Below are positions 7,159-15,508 of a stretch of 64,000 nucleotides of DNA, in pieces; positions within the stretch are counted from its first letter, which is position 1; every line of letters starts with the position of its first letter. Position numbers and translations under genes: made by a program. The DNA is taken from NCBI GenBank assembly GCA_958347955.1, contig CATVXH010000005.1, positions 1 to 64,000 of the forward strand, written 5' to 3'. Below the pieces are notes generated by a model. That model saw only the letters and a list, made by a program, of their open reading frames with translations, was not told the DNA's origin and did not search any database. Source of the stretch: an uncultured Sutterella sp. (GTDB lineage: Bacteria; Pseudomonadota; Gammaproteobacteria; Burkholderiales; Burkholderiaceae_F).

Positions 7159-10080
7159 ATGGCGAGTTCGACCGTTTTAGAGTTAGCCAAAGAAATGAAA
7201 GTGACGGCAGCGGAACTGTTGCGACAGCTTAGAAGCGCCGGCATCGAAAAGCATAGTGAAACGGATGCTGTGACTGAGGCCGATCAGCGCAACTTGGTGG
7301 AATTTTTGCGTCAGGATCGGCAGGCGAAGGCCCGCAAAATCACCTTGACTCGTAAGGAAACGACAACGGTGAAGCAGGCCGACGGTCAGCACACCGTTAA
7401 GGTGGAAGTGCGCAGAAAGCGCGTGCTCGTGAAAAATACAGCGGCCGCTGCGAGCGCTCGAGAACAGGCGATGGCGGCAGAACGTGCCCGTGCGCTTGAA
7501 GAGGCGAAAGCCAAGATGCGCGCCGAAGAGGAAGAAAAGCGCCGCCGTGAAGAGGCCGAGCGTTTAGAAAAATTGGCCCAACAAAAGGCCGCAGAGGAAA
7601 AGGCGGCTCAAGAAGCTGCGGTCGCCGAGCAAGCCGCTCGAGCCAAAGCTCAGGCTGAAGCAGAGGCCGCGGCTGCCCGCGCAGCACAGGCTAAGGCTGA
7701 GGAGGCTAAGAAGGCCCAAGCGTCCAAGACGGAAGTGAAGCCGGAGGTGCGACCGGCTGAGAAAAAACAAAATAAGGTTGATGAGAAACCTGCTCAAAAA
7801 AATAAAGAGCAACGCCGCAATGATCGCAATGACAAGCCTAAATTCCAGCCCAATGCCGGTAAGAAGTCATTCCAACGGCCCGTTGAGCATAAGGCTCAAG
7901 AACCCTTGTCTGAAGAGGAAGTCAAGCGCCGTCAGGAAGCCAAGCGTAAGGCTGAAGAGGAAGCTCGGGCTATTCGCGAAATGATGAACAAACCCAAGCC
8001 CTCTGTGATGAAAGCCAAGACGGAAAAACCGTCTGACGCAAAGAAGGGACAGGATAAGAAAAAGGGCGCTAAAAATAACGACCGTGACCGCGATGACGAT
8101 CAGGGCGGAAAGAAAAAAGGCGGCGGCAAGCATGCCGGCAGCAGCCACGGCGCCGGTGGCAAATGGGATGACTCGATGAAGCATCGCGGCGGCAACAAGG
8201 GCAATGCCCGTGTGATCGACGAGGATGATGACGGAAATGAACAATGGCGCGGTTCTCGCAAAAACCGCAACAATCGTCGTCACGAGCAGCCCAAGCCTCA
8301 GCAGGTTCAAAACACAGAACCCGTGGTGCGCGAAGTGAGCGTCCCTGAGACGATCAGCGTGGCCGATTTGGCCCATAAGATGGCTGTCAAGGCCACCGAG
8401 GTGATCAAGACCCTCATGAAGATGGGGCAGATGGTAACGATCAACCAAATGCTTGATCAGGATACCGCCATGCTTGTTGTTGAGGAAATGGGACATCACG
8501 CCATCGCAGCCAAGCCCGATGACCCGGAAGCGATTTTGGGCGACATGATGCAGGAAAACACTTCCGAAGCATTGCCTCGTCCGCCGGTGGTGACCATTAT
8601 GGGTCACGTCGACCATGGTAAAACGAGCTTGCTTGACTATATTCGTCGCGCCAAGGTGGCTGCCGGGGAAGCCGGTGGCATTACCCAACATATTGGTGCC
8701 TACCACGTCAAGACGCCCAGAGGCATTGTGACGTTCTTGGATACCCCGGGGCATGAAGCCTTTACGGCTATGCGCGCTCGTGGTGCTCAAGCGACCGATA
8801 TTGTGATTTTGGTGGTGGCCGCCGATGATGGCGTGATGCCGCAAACCAAGGAGGCTATCGCTCACTCAAAGGCCGCCGGTGTTCCGATGGTGGTGGCTAT
8901 CAACAAGATTGATAAGCCTGAGGCGAATCCTGAACGCGTTAAGCAGGAACTCGTGCAAAATGATGTGATGCCTGAGGATTGGGGCGGAGATGTGCCTTTC
9001 ATTCCCGTGTCAGCCAAGACCGGTCAGGGTGTCGATGAGTTGCTCGAAAACGTTTTGCTTCAAGCGGAAATGTTGGAATTGAAAGCTCCTCGCGACGGCA
9101 TGGCCAAGGGACTTGTGATTGAATCGCGCTTGGATAAAGGCCGTGGTCCGGTGGCCTCTGTTTTGGTGCAGTCCGGTACGTTGCATCGGGGAGACATTGT
9201 GTTGGCCGGCGCCGAATTCGGTCGTGTGCGCGCAATGATTAACGAAACCGGTAAGGCTGTTTCTGAAGCCGGTCCTTCGATTCCTGTGGAAATCCAAGGA
9301 CTTTCTGGTGTGCCGCAGGCCGGTGACGAAATCATGGTGTTGCCTGATGAACGCAAGGCTCGCGAAATTGCTTTGTTCCGTCAGGGCAAGTACCGTGACG
9401 TGAAATTGGCCAAGCAACAAGCCGCCAAACTTGAAAACATTTTCTCGGATGCGGCTAATGGCGAAACGAAGACCTTGGCTTTGATTGTTAAGGCAGACGT
9501 TCAGGGCTCCACTGAAGCCATTGTTCACGCTTTGACGAAACTGTCTACGGATGAGGTTCGTGTCCAAGTGGTGCATTCGGCTGTTGGCGGTGTTTCCGAA
9601 ACCGACGTTAACTTGGCTTTGGCGAGCAAGGCTGTGATCATCGGCTTTAATGTGCGCGCGGATGCTCCCGCCCGCAAGTTGGCTGAAAGCAACGGCGTGG
9701 ATATCCGCTACTACAACATCATTTACGATGCCGTCGATGATGTGAAGGCGGCCATGAGCGGTATGCTTGCCCCTGAAAAACGCGAAACAATGCTTGGCAT
9801 GGTGGAAATTCGTCAATGCATTCGTGTGCCTAAGGTTGGCATGATCGCCGGCTGTAAGGTGCTCGAAGGCGTGGTCCGCCGTACCGCTTCGGCCCGATTG
9901 TTGCGCGATAACGTCGTTATTTGGACCGGTGAACTCAACTCGCTGCGCCACTTCAAGGACGATGTCCGCGAGGTGAAGGCCGGAATGGAATGTGGTTTGT
10001 CGCTTAAGGGATACGACGATATTAAAGAAGGCGATCAGTTGGAAATCTTTGAAGTGACGGAAGTGGCCCGTACGCTTTAA
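7159..10080 (+). CDS. infB: Translation initiation factor IF-2
   Basis: IF-2 is the GTPase that places fMet-tRNA on the 30S subunit and promotes subunit joining. An IF2_N domain occupies residues 1-50. A long charged, Ala/Lys/Glu-rich linker (about 95-390) follows, then a second IF2_N-like segment near 395-445, then the G domain with GHVDHGKT near 482, DTPGHEAF and NKIDKPEA. Domains II-IV complete the C-terminus. At 973 residues it is in the long class usual for Burkholderiales. An AAGGAG site precedes the ATG. Confidence 0.98.
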   Translation: MASSTVLELAKEMKVTAAELLRQLRSAGIEKHSETDAVTEADQRNLVEFLRQDRQAKARKITLTRKETTTVKQADGQHTVKVEVRRKRVLVKNTAAAASAREQAMAAERARALEEAKAKMRAEEEEKRRREEAERLEKLAQQKAAEEKAAQEAAVAEQAARAKAQAEAEAAAARAAQAKAEEAKKAQASKTEVKPEVRPAEKKQNKVDEKPAQKNKEQRRNDRNDKPKFQPNAGKKSFQRPVEHKAQEPLSEEEVKRRQEAKRKAEEEARAIREMMNKPKPSVMKAKTEKPSDAKKGQDKKKGAKNNDRDRDDDQGGKKKGGGKHAGSSHGAGGKWDDSMKHRGGNKGNARVIDEDDDGNEQWRGSRKNRNNRRHEQPKPQQVQNTEPVVREVSVPETISVADLAHKMAVKATEVIKTLMKMGQMVTINQMLDQDTAMLVVEEMGHHAIAAKPDDPEAILGDMMQENTSEALPRPPVVTIMGHVDHGKTSLLDYIRRAKVAAGEAGGITQHIGAYHVKTPRGIVTFLDTPGHEAFTAMRARGAQATDIVILVVAADDGVMPQTKEAIAHSKAAGVPMVVAINKIDKPEANPERVKQELVQNDVMPEDWGGDVPFIPVSAKTGQGVDELLENVLLQAEMLELKAPRDGMAKGLVIESRLDKGRGPVASVLVQSGTLHRGDIVLAGAEFGRVRAMINETGKAVSEAGPSIPVEIQGLSGVPQAGDEIMVLPDERKAREIALFRQGKYRDVKLAKQQAAKLENIFSDAANGETKTLALIVKADVQGSTEAIVHALTKLSTDEVRVQVVHSAVGGVSETDVNLALASKAVIIGFNVRADAPARKLAESNGVDIRYYNIIYDAVDDVKAAMSGMLAPEKRETMLGMVEIRQCIRVPKVGMIAGCKVLEGVVRRTASARLLRDNVVIWTGELNSLRHFKDDVREVKAGMECGLSLKGYDDIKEGDQLEIFEVTEVARTL

Positions 10081-10093
10081 TTGACCGGAGCAG

Positions 10094-10120
10094 AGCCGGC
10101 GAGAAAATTGGCTCGCCGGT
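10094..10120 (+). other. Intra-operon hairpin between infB and rbfA
   Basis: GCCGGCGAG (10095-10103) pairs with CTCGCCGGT (10112-10120) around an 8-base loop. No T-run follows, so it is not a normal terminator. It may be an RNA-processing or stability element in the 73-base gap before rbfA; this role is inferred. Confidence 0.5.
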
Positions 10121-10153
10121 CGGCTTCAATGTTGCTAGGAAAGGAAATTTGAC

Positions 10154-10516
10154 ATGAGAGCTGCTAAACCGGGACGCGCCCTTCGGGTTGCTGATCAGAT
10201 CCAGAAAGATTTGGCGCGTTTGATTCCGCAGGTAGTGCGTGATCCGAGAGTTGGATTGGTGACGCTTACCGGTTGCGAAATCACACCCGATTACGCCCAC
10301 GCCAAGGTGTACTTTACAGTGATTGGCGCCGAGCCTGAGCAGGCTCGCCAAGGGTTGAATGCCGCCGCCGGTATGCTTCGCAATCACTTATTTAAACTGT
10401 TGTCGATTCATACGGTGCCGACGTTGCATTTTGAACATGACACCAGTGTTGCTCAGGGATTCGAAATGGATCGTCTGATCGCTCAGGCAATGAAGCAAAC
10501 CAAGGGCGAAGAATGA
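10154..10516 (+). CDS. rbfA: 30S ribosome-binding factor RbfA
   Basis: RbfA is a small cytosolic KH-fold protein that binds the 30S subunit during maturation of the 16S rRNA 5' end. The 120 residues are full length. Family segments include RVADQIQKDLARLIPQVVRDPR near the N-terminus, VTLTGCEITPDYAHAKVYFT in the middle, and the C-terminal PTLHFEHDTS. An AAGGAAA precedes the ATG. The stop codon overlaps the truB start (ATGA), which indicates translational coupling. Confidence 0.97.
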   Translation: MRAAKPGRALRVADQIQKDLARLIPQVVRDPRVGLVTLTGCEITPDYAHAKVYFTVIGAEPEQARQGLNAAAGMLRNHLFKLLSIHTVPTLHFEHDTSVAQGFEMDRLIAQAMKQTKGEE

Positions 10517-11430
10517 AAAGAAGAGGCTTGCCGGTCGATGGCGTATTGCTTCTCGATAAGCCTTATGCCATGACGTCAAACGCTGCGCTTCAGACGTGCA
10601 GGCGGATGCTTAACGCTCAAAAGGCGGGGCACACCGGCACTTTGGATCCGCTCGCGAGCGGTCTTCTGGCTCTGACCTTTGGCGAGGCGACAAAGTTTTC
10701 CGCCGATTTGCTTCATGCCGACAAGACTTACATTGCCGGTATCAAACTCGGACAAAAAACGACAACCGGCGACCTTGAAGGTGAATTTATCCAAACGTGT
10801 CCGGTGTGTGTCGGGCGTGAAGAGGTTGAGTCGGCGCTGGAACAATTTAGGGGCGATATCATGCAGGTGCCGCCCATGTTTTCAGCCTTAAAGCGTGACG
10901 GAAAAACGCTTTACGACTTGGCCCGCGAAGGGGTGAGCATTGAGCGGGAACCCCGAGCGGTGCGTATTGAAAAGTTGGAAATACTTTCATTTGAGGGCGA
11001 ATTGCTGACTGTTGAGGTCACTTGTTCGAAGGGAACCTATATTCGAGTGCTTGCTGAAGATATCGGCGAGGCGCTTGGATGCGGCGCCCACTTGGCAAGT
11101 TTGAGACGCACAGCGGTTGGCGCTCTCAGCATTGACGATAGCGTGGCAATAAGCGCGCTTGAATCAATGCAGCCGCAGCAACGGCTCAAGGTATTGAAGC
11201 CGATTGATGCGTTGATGCAAACGCTTGCAGCGGTTTATTTAGACAAAAACGACTGCGTGCGGTTTTGCCACGGCCAGCGCCTGGCGCTTGGCTTGCAGGC
11301 AAGCCCTCGAGTCCGGGTCTATGGACCTAAAGGAAAAATGGTGGGAACAGCCCGCGTCAATGAGCGCGGTGTGCTTGAACCCGAACGATTAATTGCCAAC
11401 AAGAAAGATATTGAGGCAACAAATGACTAG
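10513..11430 (+). CDS. truB: tRNA pseudouridine(55) synthase TruB
   Basis: TruB converts U55 in the T loop of tRNAs to pseudouridine and acts as a tRNA chaperone. The catalytic aspartate lies in GHTGTLDPLASG as Asp45. The motif VTCSKGTYIRVLAEDIG is visible near 165-180. The C-terminal part (about 245-305) resembles the TruB C-terminal RNA-binding extension. Its length of 305 residues is normal. The gene overlaps rbfA by 4 bases and typA by 8 bases. Confidence 0.97.
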   Translation: MKRRGLPVDGVLLLDKPYAMTSNAALQTCRRMLNAQKAGHTGTLDPLASGLLALTFGEATKFSADLLHADKTYIAGIKLGQKTTTGDLEGEFIQTCPVCVGREEVESALEQFRGDIMQVPPMFSALKRDGKTLYDLAREGVSIEREPRAVRIEKLEILSFEGELLTVEVTCSKGTYIRVLAEDIGEALGCGAHLASLRRTAVGALSIDDSVAISALESMQPQQRLKVLKPIDALMQTLAAVYLDKNDCVRFCHGQRLALGLQASPRVRVYGPKGKMVGTARVNERGVLEPERLIANKKDIEATND

Positions 11431-13276
11431 TACTCGTGCTATTCGCAATATCGCGATTATTGCGCACGTCGACCATGGCAAAACGACCTTGGTTGATAAG
11501 CTTTTGCGCGCTGCCGGCACCTTCCGTGCCAATCAGGAAGTCCAAGAACGTGTGATGGACAGCGGAGATTTGGAACGTGAGCGCGGCATTACGATTTTGG
11601 CTAAAAACTGCGCTGTCGAATACGAAGGAACCCACATTAACATCATCGATACCCCGGGGCATGCGGACTTCGGTGGCGAAGTCGAACGTGTTTTGTCAAT
11701 GGTCGATGGTGTGTTGCTTCTGGTTGACGCGGTAGAAGGTCCGATGCCGCAAACTCGCTTTGTGACCCGTAAAGCCTTGGCTTTGGGTTTGAAGCCGATT
11801 GTGGTGATCAATAAGATCGACCGTCCCGGCTCTCGTCCGGATTGGGTGCTCAATCAAACCTTCGATTTGTTCGATAAACTGGGCGCTACGGAAGAGCAGC
11901 TGGATTTCCCGGTCATTTATTGCTCCGCATTGGAAGGCGTGGCCGGTTACAGTGATGATATTGAAGAGTTGAAGAAAGTCGGCAACATGCGCGCGATTTT
12001 CGATACAGTGATCGAAAAGGTTCCTGTGCGCGATGATAATCCTGACGGTCCTCTGCAATTGCAAATTTGCTCGCTTGACTATTCGAGCTATGTAGGCAAA
12101 ATCGGTATCGGTCGTGTGCACCGCGGACGCATTCATGCCGGTGAAGATGTCTGCATCATGAACGGTCCGGACGATACTCCCAAGAAGGTGAAGGTCAATC
12201 AAATTCTCATGTTTGAAGGTTTGGACCGTAAATTGGTTGATTCTGCCGAGGCAGGTGACATTGTTTTGGTCAATGGTATTGAAGACTTGTCGATCGGCAC
12301 CACTATCACCGATTTGGAACACCCCGAGGCCTTGCCGCTGTTGAAGGTTGACGAACCGACTTTGTCTATGAACTTCCAAGTCAACACCAGCCCCTTGGCC
12401 GGTCGTGAAGGCAAGTACGTGACAAGCCGACAAATTCGCGAGCGTTTGGAGCGCGAACTGAAGTCCAATGTGGCCATGCGCATGAAGCTTACCGACGATG
12501 AAACAGTCTTTGAGGTTTGCGGGCGCGGTGAATTGCATTTGACGATTCTGATTGAAAACATGCGACGCGAAGGCTATGAGTTGGCCGTGTCTCGTCCGCG
12601 AGTGCTGTTGAAAGAAATCAATGGCCAGAAGATGGAACCGTATGAAGTGCTTACGGTTGATGTGGAAGAAGAACACCAGGGCGCTGTGATGGAAGAATTG
12701 GGTCGTCGTAAAGGCGACCTGCAGGATATGCAGCCTGATGGCAAGGGACGTGTTCGTTTGGAATACCGCATTCCTGCGCGCGGTCTGATCGGTTTCCAGA
12801 GCGAATTTATGACAATGTGCCGCGGCACCGGCATCATGAGCCACGTCTTTGATGACTACGGTCCTATTAAGGAAGGCGATGTCGGCGAACGCAGAAACGG
12901 TGTGCTTATCAGCCAAGATAACGGTGAAGCCGTGGCCTACGCTTTGTGGAAGTTGCAAGATCGTGGCCGCATGTTTGTCAAGCCCGGAGATAAGCTCTAT
13001 GAAGGCATGATCATCGGTATTCACTCGCGTGACAATGACATTGTGGTGAACCCGATTCGCGGCAAGCAATTGACTAATATTCGCGCTTCCGGCACTGATG
13101 AGGCCATTCGCTTGGTGCCGCCGGTGCAATTGACGCTCGAGAGCGCCGTGGAGTTCATCAATGACGACGAATTGGTGGAAATCACGCCGCACACAATCCG
13201 CTTGAGAAAACGTTATCTCACGGAAATTGATCGTCGCCGTCACGCCCGCGCTGAACGCGAGCAAAACGCCTCTTAA
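11423..13276 (+). CDS. typA: Ribosome-associated GTPase TypA/BipA
   Basis: TypA is an EF-G-like GTPase that binds 70S or 30S ribosomes under stress and aids large-subunit assembly. G1 is AHVDHGKT (14-21), the G2/G3 region includes RERGITI and DTPGHADFGGEVER, and G4 is NKIDRPGS. Domain II, domain III, the EF-G-like domain V and the TypA-specific C-terminus complete 617 residues. I chose ATG 11423, with GAGG about 8 bases upstream, rather than the longer frame from 11393, because the protein then begins MTSTRAIRNIAIIAHVDHG. Confidence 0.97.
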   Translation: MTSTRAIRNIAIIAHVDHGKTTLVDKLLRAAGTFRANQEVQERVMDSGDLERERGITILAKNCAVEYEGTHINIIDTPGHADFGGEVERVLSMVDGVLLLVDAVEGPMPQTRFVTRKALALGLKPIVVINKIDRPGSRPDWVLNQTFDLFDKLGATEEQLDFPVIYCSALEGVAGYSDDIEELKKVGNMRAIFDTVIEKVPVRDDNPDGPLQLQICSLDYSSYVGKIGIGRVHRGRIHAGEDVCIMNGPDDTPKKVKVNQILMFEGLDRKLVDSAEAGDIVLVNGIEDLSIGTTITDLEHPEALPLLKVDEPTLSMNFQVNTSPLAGREGKYVTSRQIRERLERELKSNVAMRMKLTDDETVFEVCGRGELHLTILIENMRREGYELAVSRPRVLLKEINGQKMEPYEVLTVDVEEEHQGAVMEELGRRKGDLQDMQPDGKGRVRLEYRIPARGLIGFQSEFMTMCRGTGIMSHVFDDYGPIKEGDVGERRNGVLISQDNGEAVAYALWKLQDRGRMFVKPGDKLYEGMIIGIHSRDNDIVVNPIRGKQLTNIRASGTDEAIRLVPPVQLTLESAVEFINDDELVEITPHTIRLRKRYLTEIDRRRHARAEREQNAS

Positions 13277-13285
13277 TACGCACTG

Positions 13286-13684
13286 ATGAAAAAAAAGAAA
13301 ACGCCCGTATTTTGTCCTTGCGGTAGTCAGCTCGATTACAAGGACTGTTGCGGGCTTTTTCATGATGGCGCTCAAGCTCCTGACGCGCTAACGTTGATGA
13401 AGAGCCGCTACAGCGCTTTTGTCATGAAGCGCGCCGATTATTTGCTGAGAACTTGGCATGAAAAGACTCGGCCTGTCGAACTTAAGCTCGATGAACCCAT
13501 TAAGTGGTTGGGGCTGGAGATTGTGTCGTATGAGGAGCTTGCGGATCAGGCTACGGTGTCTTTTATCGCAAGGGGAAAAATCAGCGGACGGGCGTTTAAG
13601 CAAGTTGAAAGAAGCCGTTTTGTGAAACAGAACGGACAGTGGTATTACGTCGATGGAGTGGTTGACGATGAGCACGCTCGCTGA
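13286..13684 (+). CDS. YchJ-family protein with SEC-C zinc motif
   Basis: This 132-residue protein has an N-terminal SEC-C-type cysteine motif, CPCGSQLDYKDCC (10-22), which binds zinc in related proteins. An NTF2-like YchJ/UPF0225 domain follows, containing MKSRYSAFVMKRADYLLRTWH. The function of the family is not established. The gene begins 9 bases after typA, and its 3' end overlaps the scpB start by 17 bases, so it is in the same operon. Confidence 0.88.
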   Translation: MKKKKTPVFCPCGSQLDYKDCCGLFHDGAQAPDALTLMKSRYSAFVMKRADYLLRTWHEKTRPVELKLDEPIKWLGLEIVSYEELADQATVSFIARGKISGRAFKQVERSRFVKQNGQWYYVDGVVDDEHAR

Positions 13685-14375
13685 TCAGCCGAAATGGATT
13701 TTGGAAGGGGCGTTGCTCACGAGCGATGTCCCCTTGTCGGTTGCGACCTTAAGGGAGTGTCTCGACAAACGCTATACAAAAGCTCAGGTGCTGCAAATGA
13801 TCGCCGAGCTTCAGAACGACTGGTCGGGACGAGCCTTGGAGTTGCGAGAGGTGGGTGACGGGTTGTGGCGCTTTCAGTCCGTGCCCGCGATGCGCGACAT
13901 TTTAAGAAGACTTCATCCGGAAGAAGCACCGAAATATAGCCGGACGGTCATGGAGACACTCGCCGTGATTGCCTACCGTCAGCCGGTGACGCGCGGAGAC
14001 ATCGAAAAAATCAGGGGTGTGAGCGTCAATCCCAATGCCATTAAAACATTGCTCGATCGCAATTGGATTGAAGTAATCGGTCGGAGGGAGACAGTTGGCC
14101 ATCCTGAATTACTCGCCACCACCCGGCAATTCCTCGTGGATCTTGGTTTAAATTCATTGCAAGATTTACCCAGCATTGCTCCTCAAGATGAACCTGAAGT
14201 CGATGCGTTTGAACTATTCGAGGGACAGTCTCAGACGGAAAAAGTGACCGTGAATCGTATCACGGACCGTTCACAGCTGAAGGCTCTTGATGAGGAACAC
14301 GCCCGATTAGAAAGCATGATCCAGCCGTTGGATTTTGGAGAAAACGACAATGATCAAACGAAACGCTCTGAATAA
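13668..14375 (+). CDS. scpB: Segregation and condensation protein B
   Basis: ScpB is the winged-helix kleisin-interacting subunit of the SMC-ScpAB condensin complex, which organises and segregates chromosomes. Two winged-helix domains are visible, with the typical LAVIAYRQPVTRGDIEKIRGV in the middle and ELLATTRQFLVDLGLNSLQDLP near 155-175. The acidic tail (about 176-235) is variable in the family. ATG 13668 has GGAG 9 bases upstream within the preceding gene. scpA is not in the window. Confidence 0.94.
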   Translation: MSTLADQPKWILEGALLTSDVPLSVATLRECLDKRYTKAQVLQMIAELQNDWSGRALELREVGDGLWRFQSVPAMRDILRRLHPEEAPKYSRTVMETLAVIAYRQPVTRGDIEKIRGVSVNPNAIKTLLDRNWIEVIGRRETVGHPELLATTRQFLVDLGLNSLQDLPSIAPQDEPEVDAFELFEGQSQTEKVTVNRITDRSQLKALDEEHARLESMIQPLDFGENDNDQTKRSE

Positions 14376-15477
14376 GGGCAAAGCACCGCGTCCGGCGGGT
14401 AAACGCACCCCGTTTAGGGCTCCCTTGCCGAAAAAGCGCGCTCAAGAAGCCATGAGACCTGATGTGGAGGGCAGTGGTGCGCCCACCGTTTCTGAACAGA
14501 GCGGCGGGACAGGTGAAAAATTGCAAAAAGTGCTTGCGGACGCGGGCTTAGGTTCTCGTCGCGAAATGGAAGCTTTGATTGCCACTGGAGCGGTGACGGT
14601 CAATGGTGATGTGGCGAAAGTGGGCGATCGTGTGCGCCCCAATGACAATATTCGGGTCAAAGGACGATTGGTCAAGCGCGCCGCGATCGGCAATGATGTT
14701 CCTAAAGTGTTGCTCTATCATAAGCCGGCGGGTGAAATCGTTTCGATGGATGACCCGCAAGGGCGTCCAAGTGTCTTTGATCGTTTACCGAAACTAAACG
14801 GAGAGCGCTGGATCGCCGTCGGCCGTTTGGACTTTAACACTGAAGGTGTGCTTTTATTTACCACGAGTGGAGCGCTTGCCAACATGCTGATGCATCCTCG
14901 CTATCGCATCGAGCGCGAATACGCTGTGCGGGTGCAGGGTGAATTAAGTGAGGAAAATAAGGAAAAGCTTTTAAAGGGTATCAGACTCGATGACGGTCTC
15001 GCGGCTTTTTCCCGCATTGAAGATATCGGCGGTGTCTCAAGCAACCATTGGTATCGAGTGACTCTGGCAGAGGGCAGAAACCGTGAAGTGCGCAGAATTT
15101 TTGATGCCGTGGGCCTGACCGTTTCACGTTTAATTCGAGTTCGTTTCGGAGCGGTGCTTTTGCCCAAGGATCTTCCCCGCGGAGCCAAAATGAGGCTTAG
15201 CGACGAGTGGGTCAAGGCGTGGATTGAGGACTTGAAGACGGGCAGCAGCCGTGCCGGCGTCGTCCCCGGAAGCGATAAAGGGAAAAAAATAACGACGCCG
15301 ATTCGCCAAAAAGCGCAGGCCGGTGTCGGGGCCAATAAGGGAGGCCGCAAGTTCGCCGCCAGAAAAGATGTTTACGATAAAGGCTATGAAGGCGTGGCAG
15401 AATCAAAGAGACGCACCGCTAAACGTGTCATAAACATTAACAAAACCGCCAAGACAGCGAGACGTTCCAGCCGCTAA
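14350..15477 (+). CDS. rluB: 23S rRNA pseudouridine(2605) synthase RluB
   Basis: RluB modifies U2605 of 23S rRNA. A basic N-terminal tail (1-55) leads to an S4 RNA-binding domain (EKLQKVLADAGLGSRREMEA) and then the pseudouridine synthase domain with GRLDFNTEGVLLFT, whose Asp (about 161) is the catalytic residue. NREVRRIFDAVGL is also typical. The C-terminal 75 residues are Lys/Arg-rich and probably disordered. ATG 14350 has GGAG 9 bases upstream, inside scpB. scpB-rluB is a common pairing. RluE/RluF specificity is less likely given the context. Confidence 0.92.
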   Translation: MIKRNALNKGKAPRPAGKRTPFRAPLPKKRAQEAMRPDVEGSGAPTVSEQSGGTGEKLQKVLADAGLGSRREMEALIATGAVTVNGDVAKVGDRVRPNDNIRVKGRLVKRAAIGNDVPKVLLYHKPAGEIVSMDDPQGRPSVFDRLPKLNGERWIAVGRLDFNTEGVLLFTTSGALANMLMHPRYRIEREYAVRVQGELSEENKEKLLKGIRLDDGLAAFSRIEDIGGVSSNHWYRVTLAEGRNREVRRIFDAVGLTVSRLIRVRFGAVLLPKDLPRGAKMRLSDEWVKAWIEDLKTGSSRAGVVPGSDKGKKITTPIRQKAQAGVGANKGGRKFAARKDVYDKGYEGVAESKRRTAKRVININKTAKTARRSSR

Positions 15478-15508
15478 AATGTCGGCGAACTAATTTAAAA
15501 GAAAGCCC

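Noticed and set aside
7867..8865. 332-codon minus-strand frame opposite infB
   Set aside because: It is antisense to the charged linker and G domain of IF-2, with repetitive low-complexity sequence and no start signal.
11696..13375. 559-codon minus-strand frame opposite typA
   Set aside because: Long antisense frames arise from codon bias in conserved genes; it has no recognisable domain, and typA is certain.
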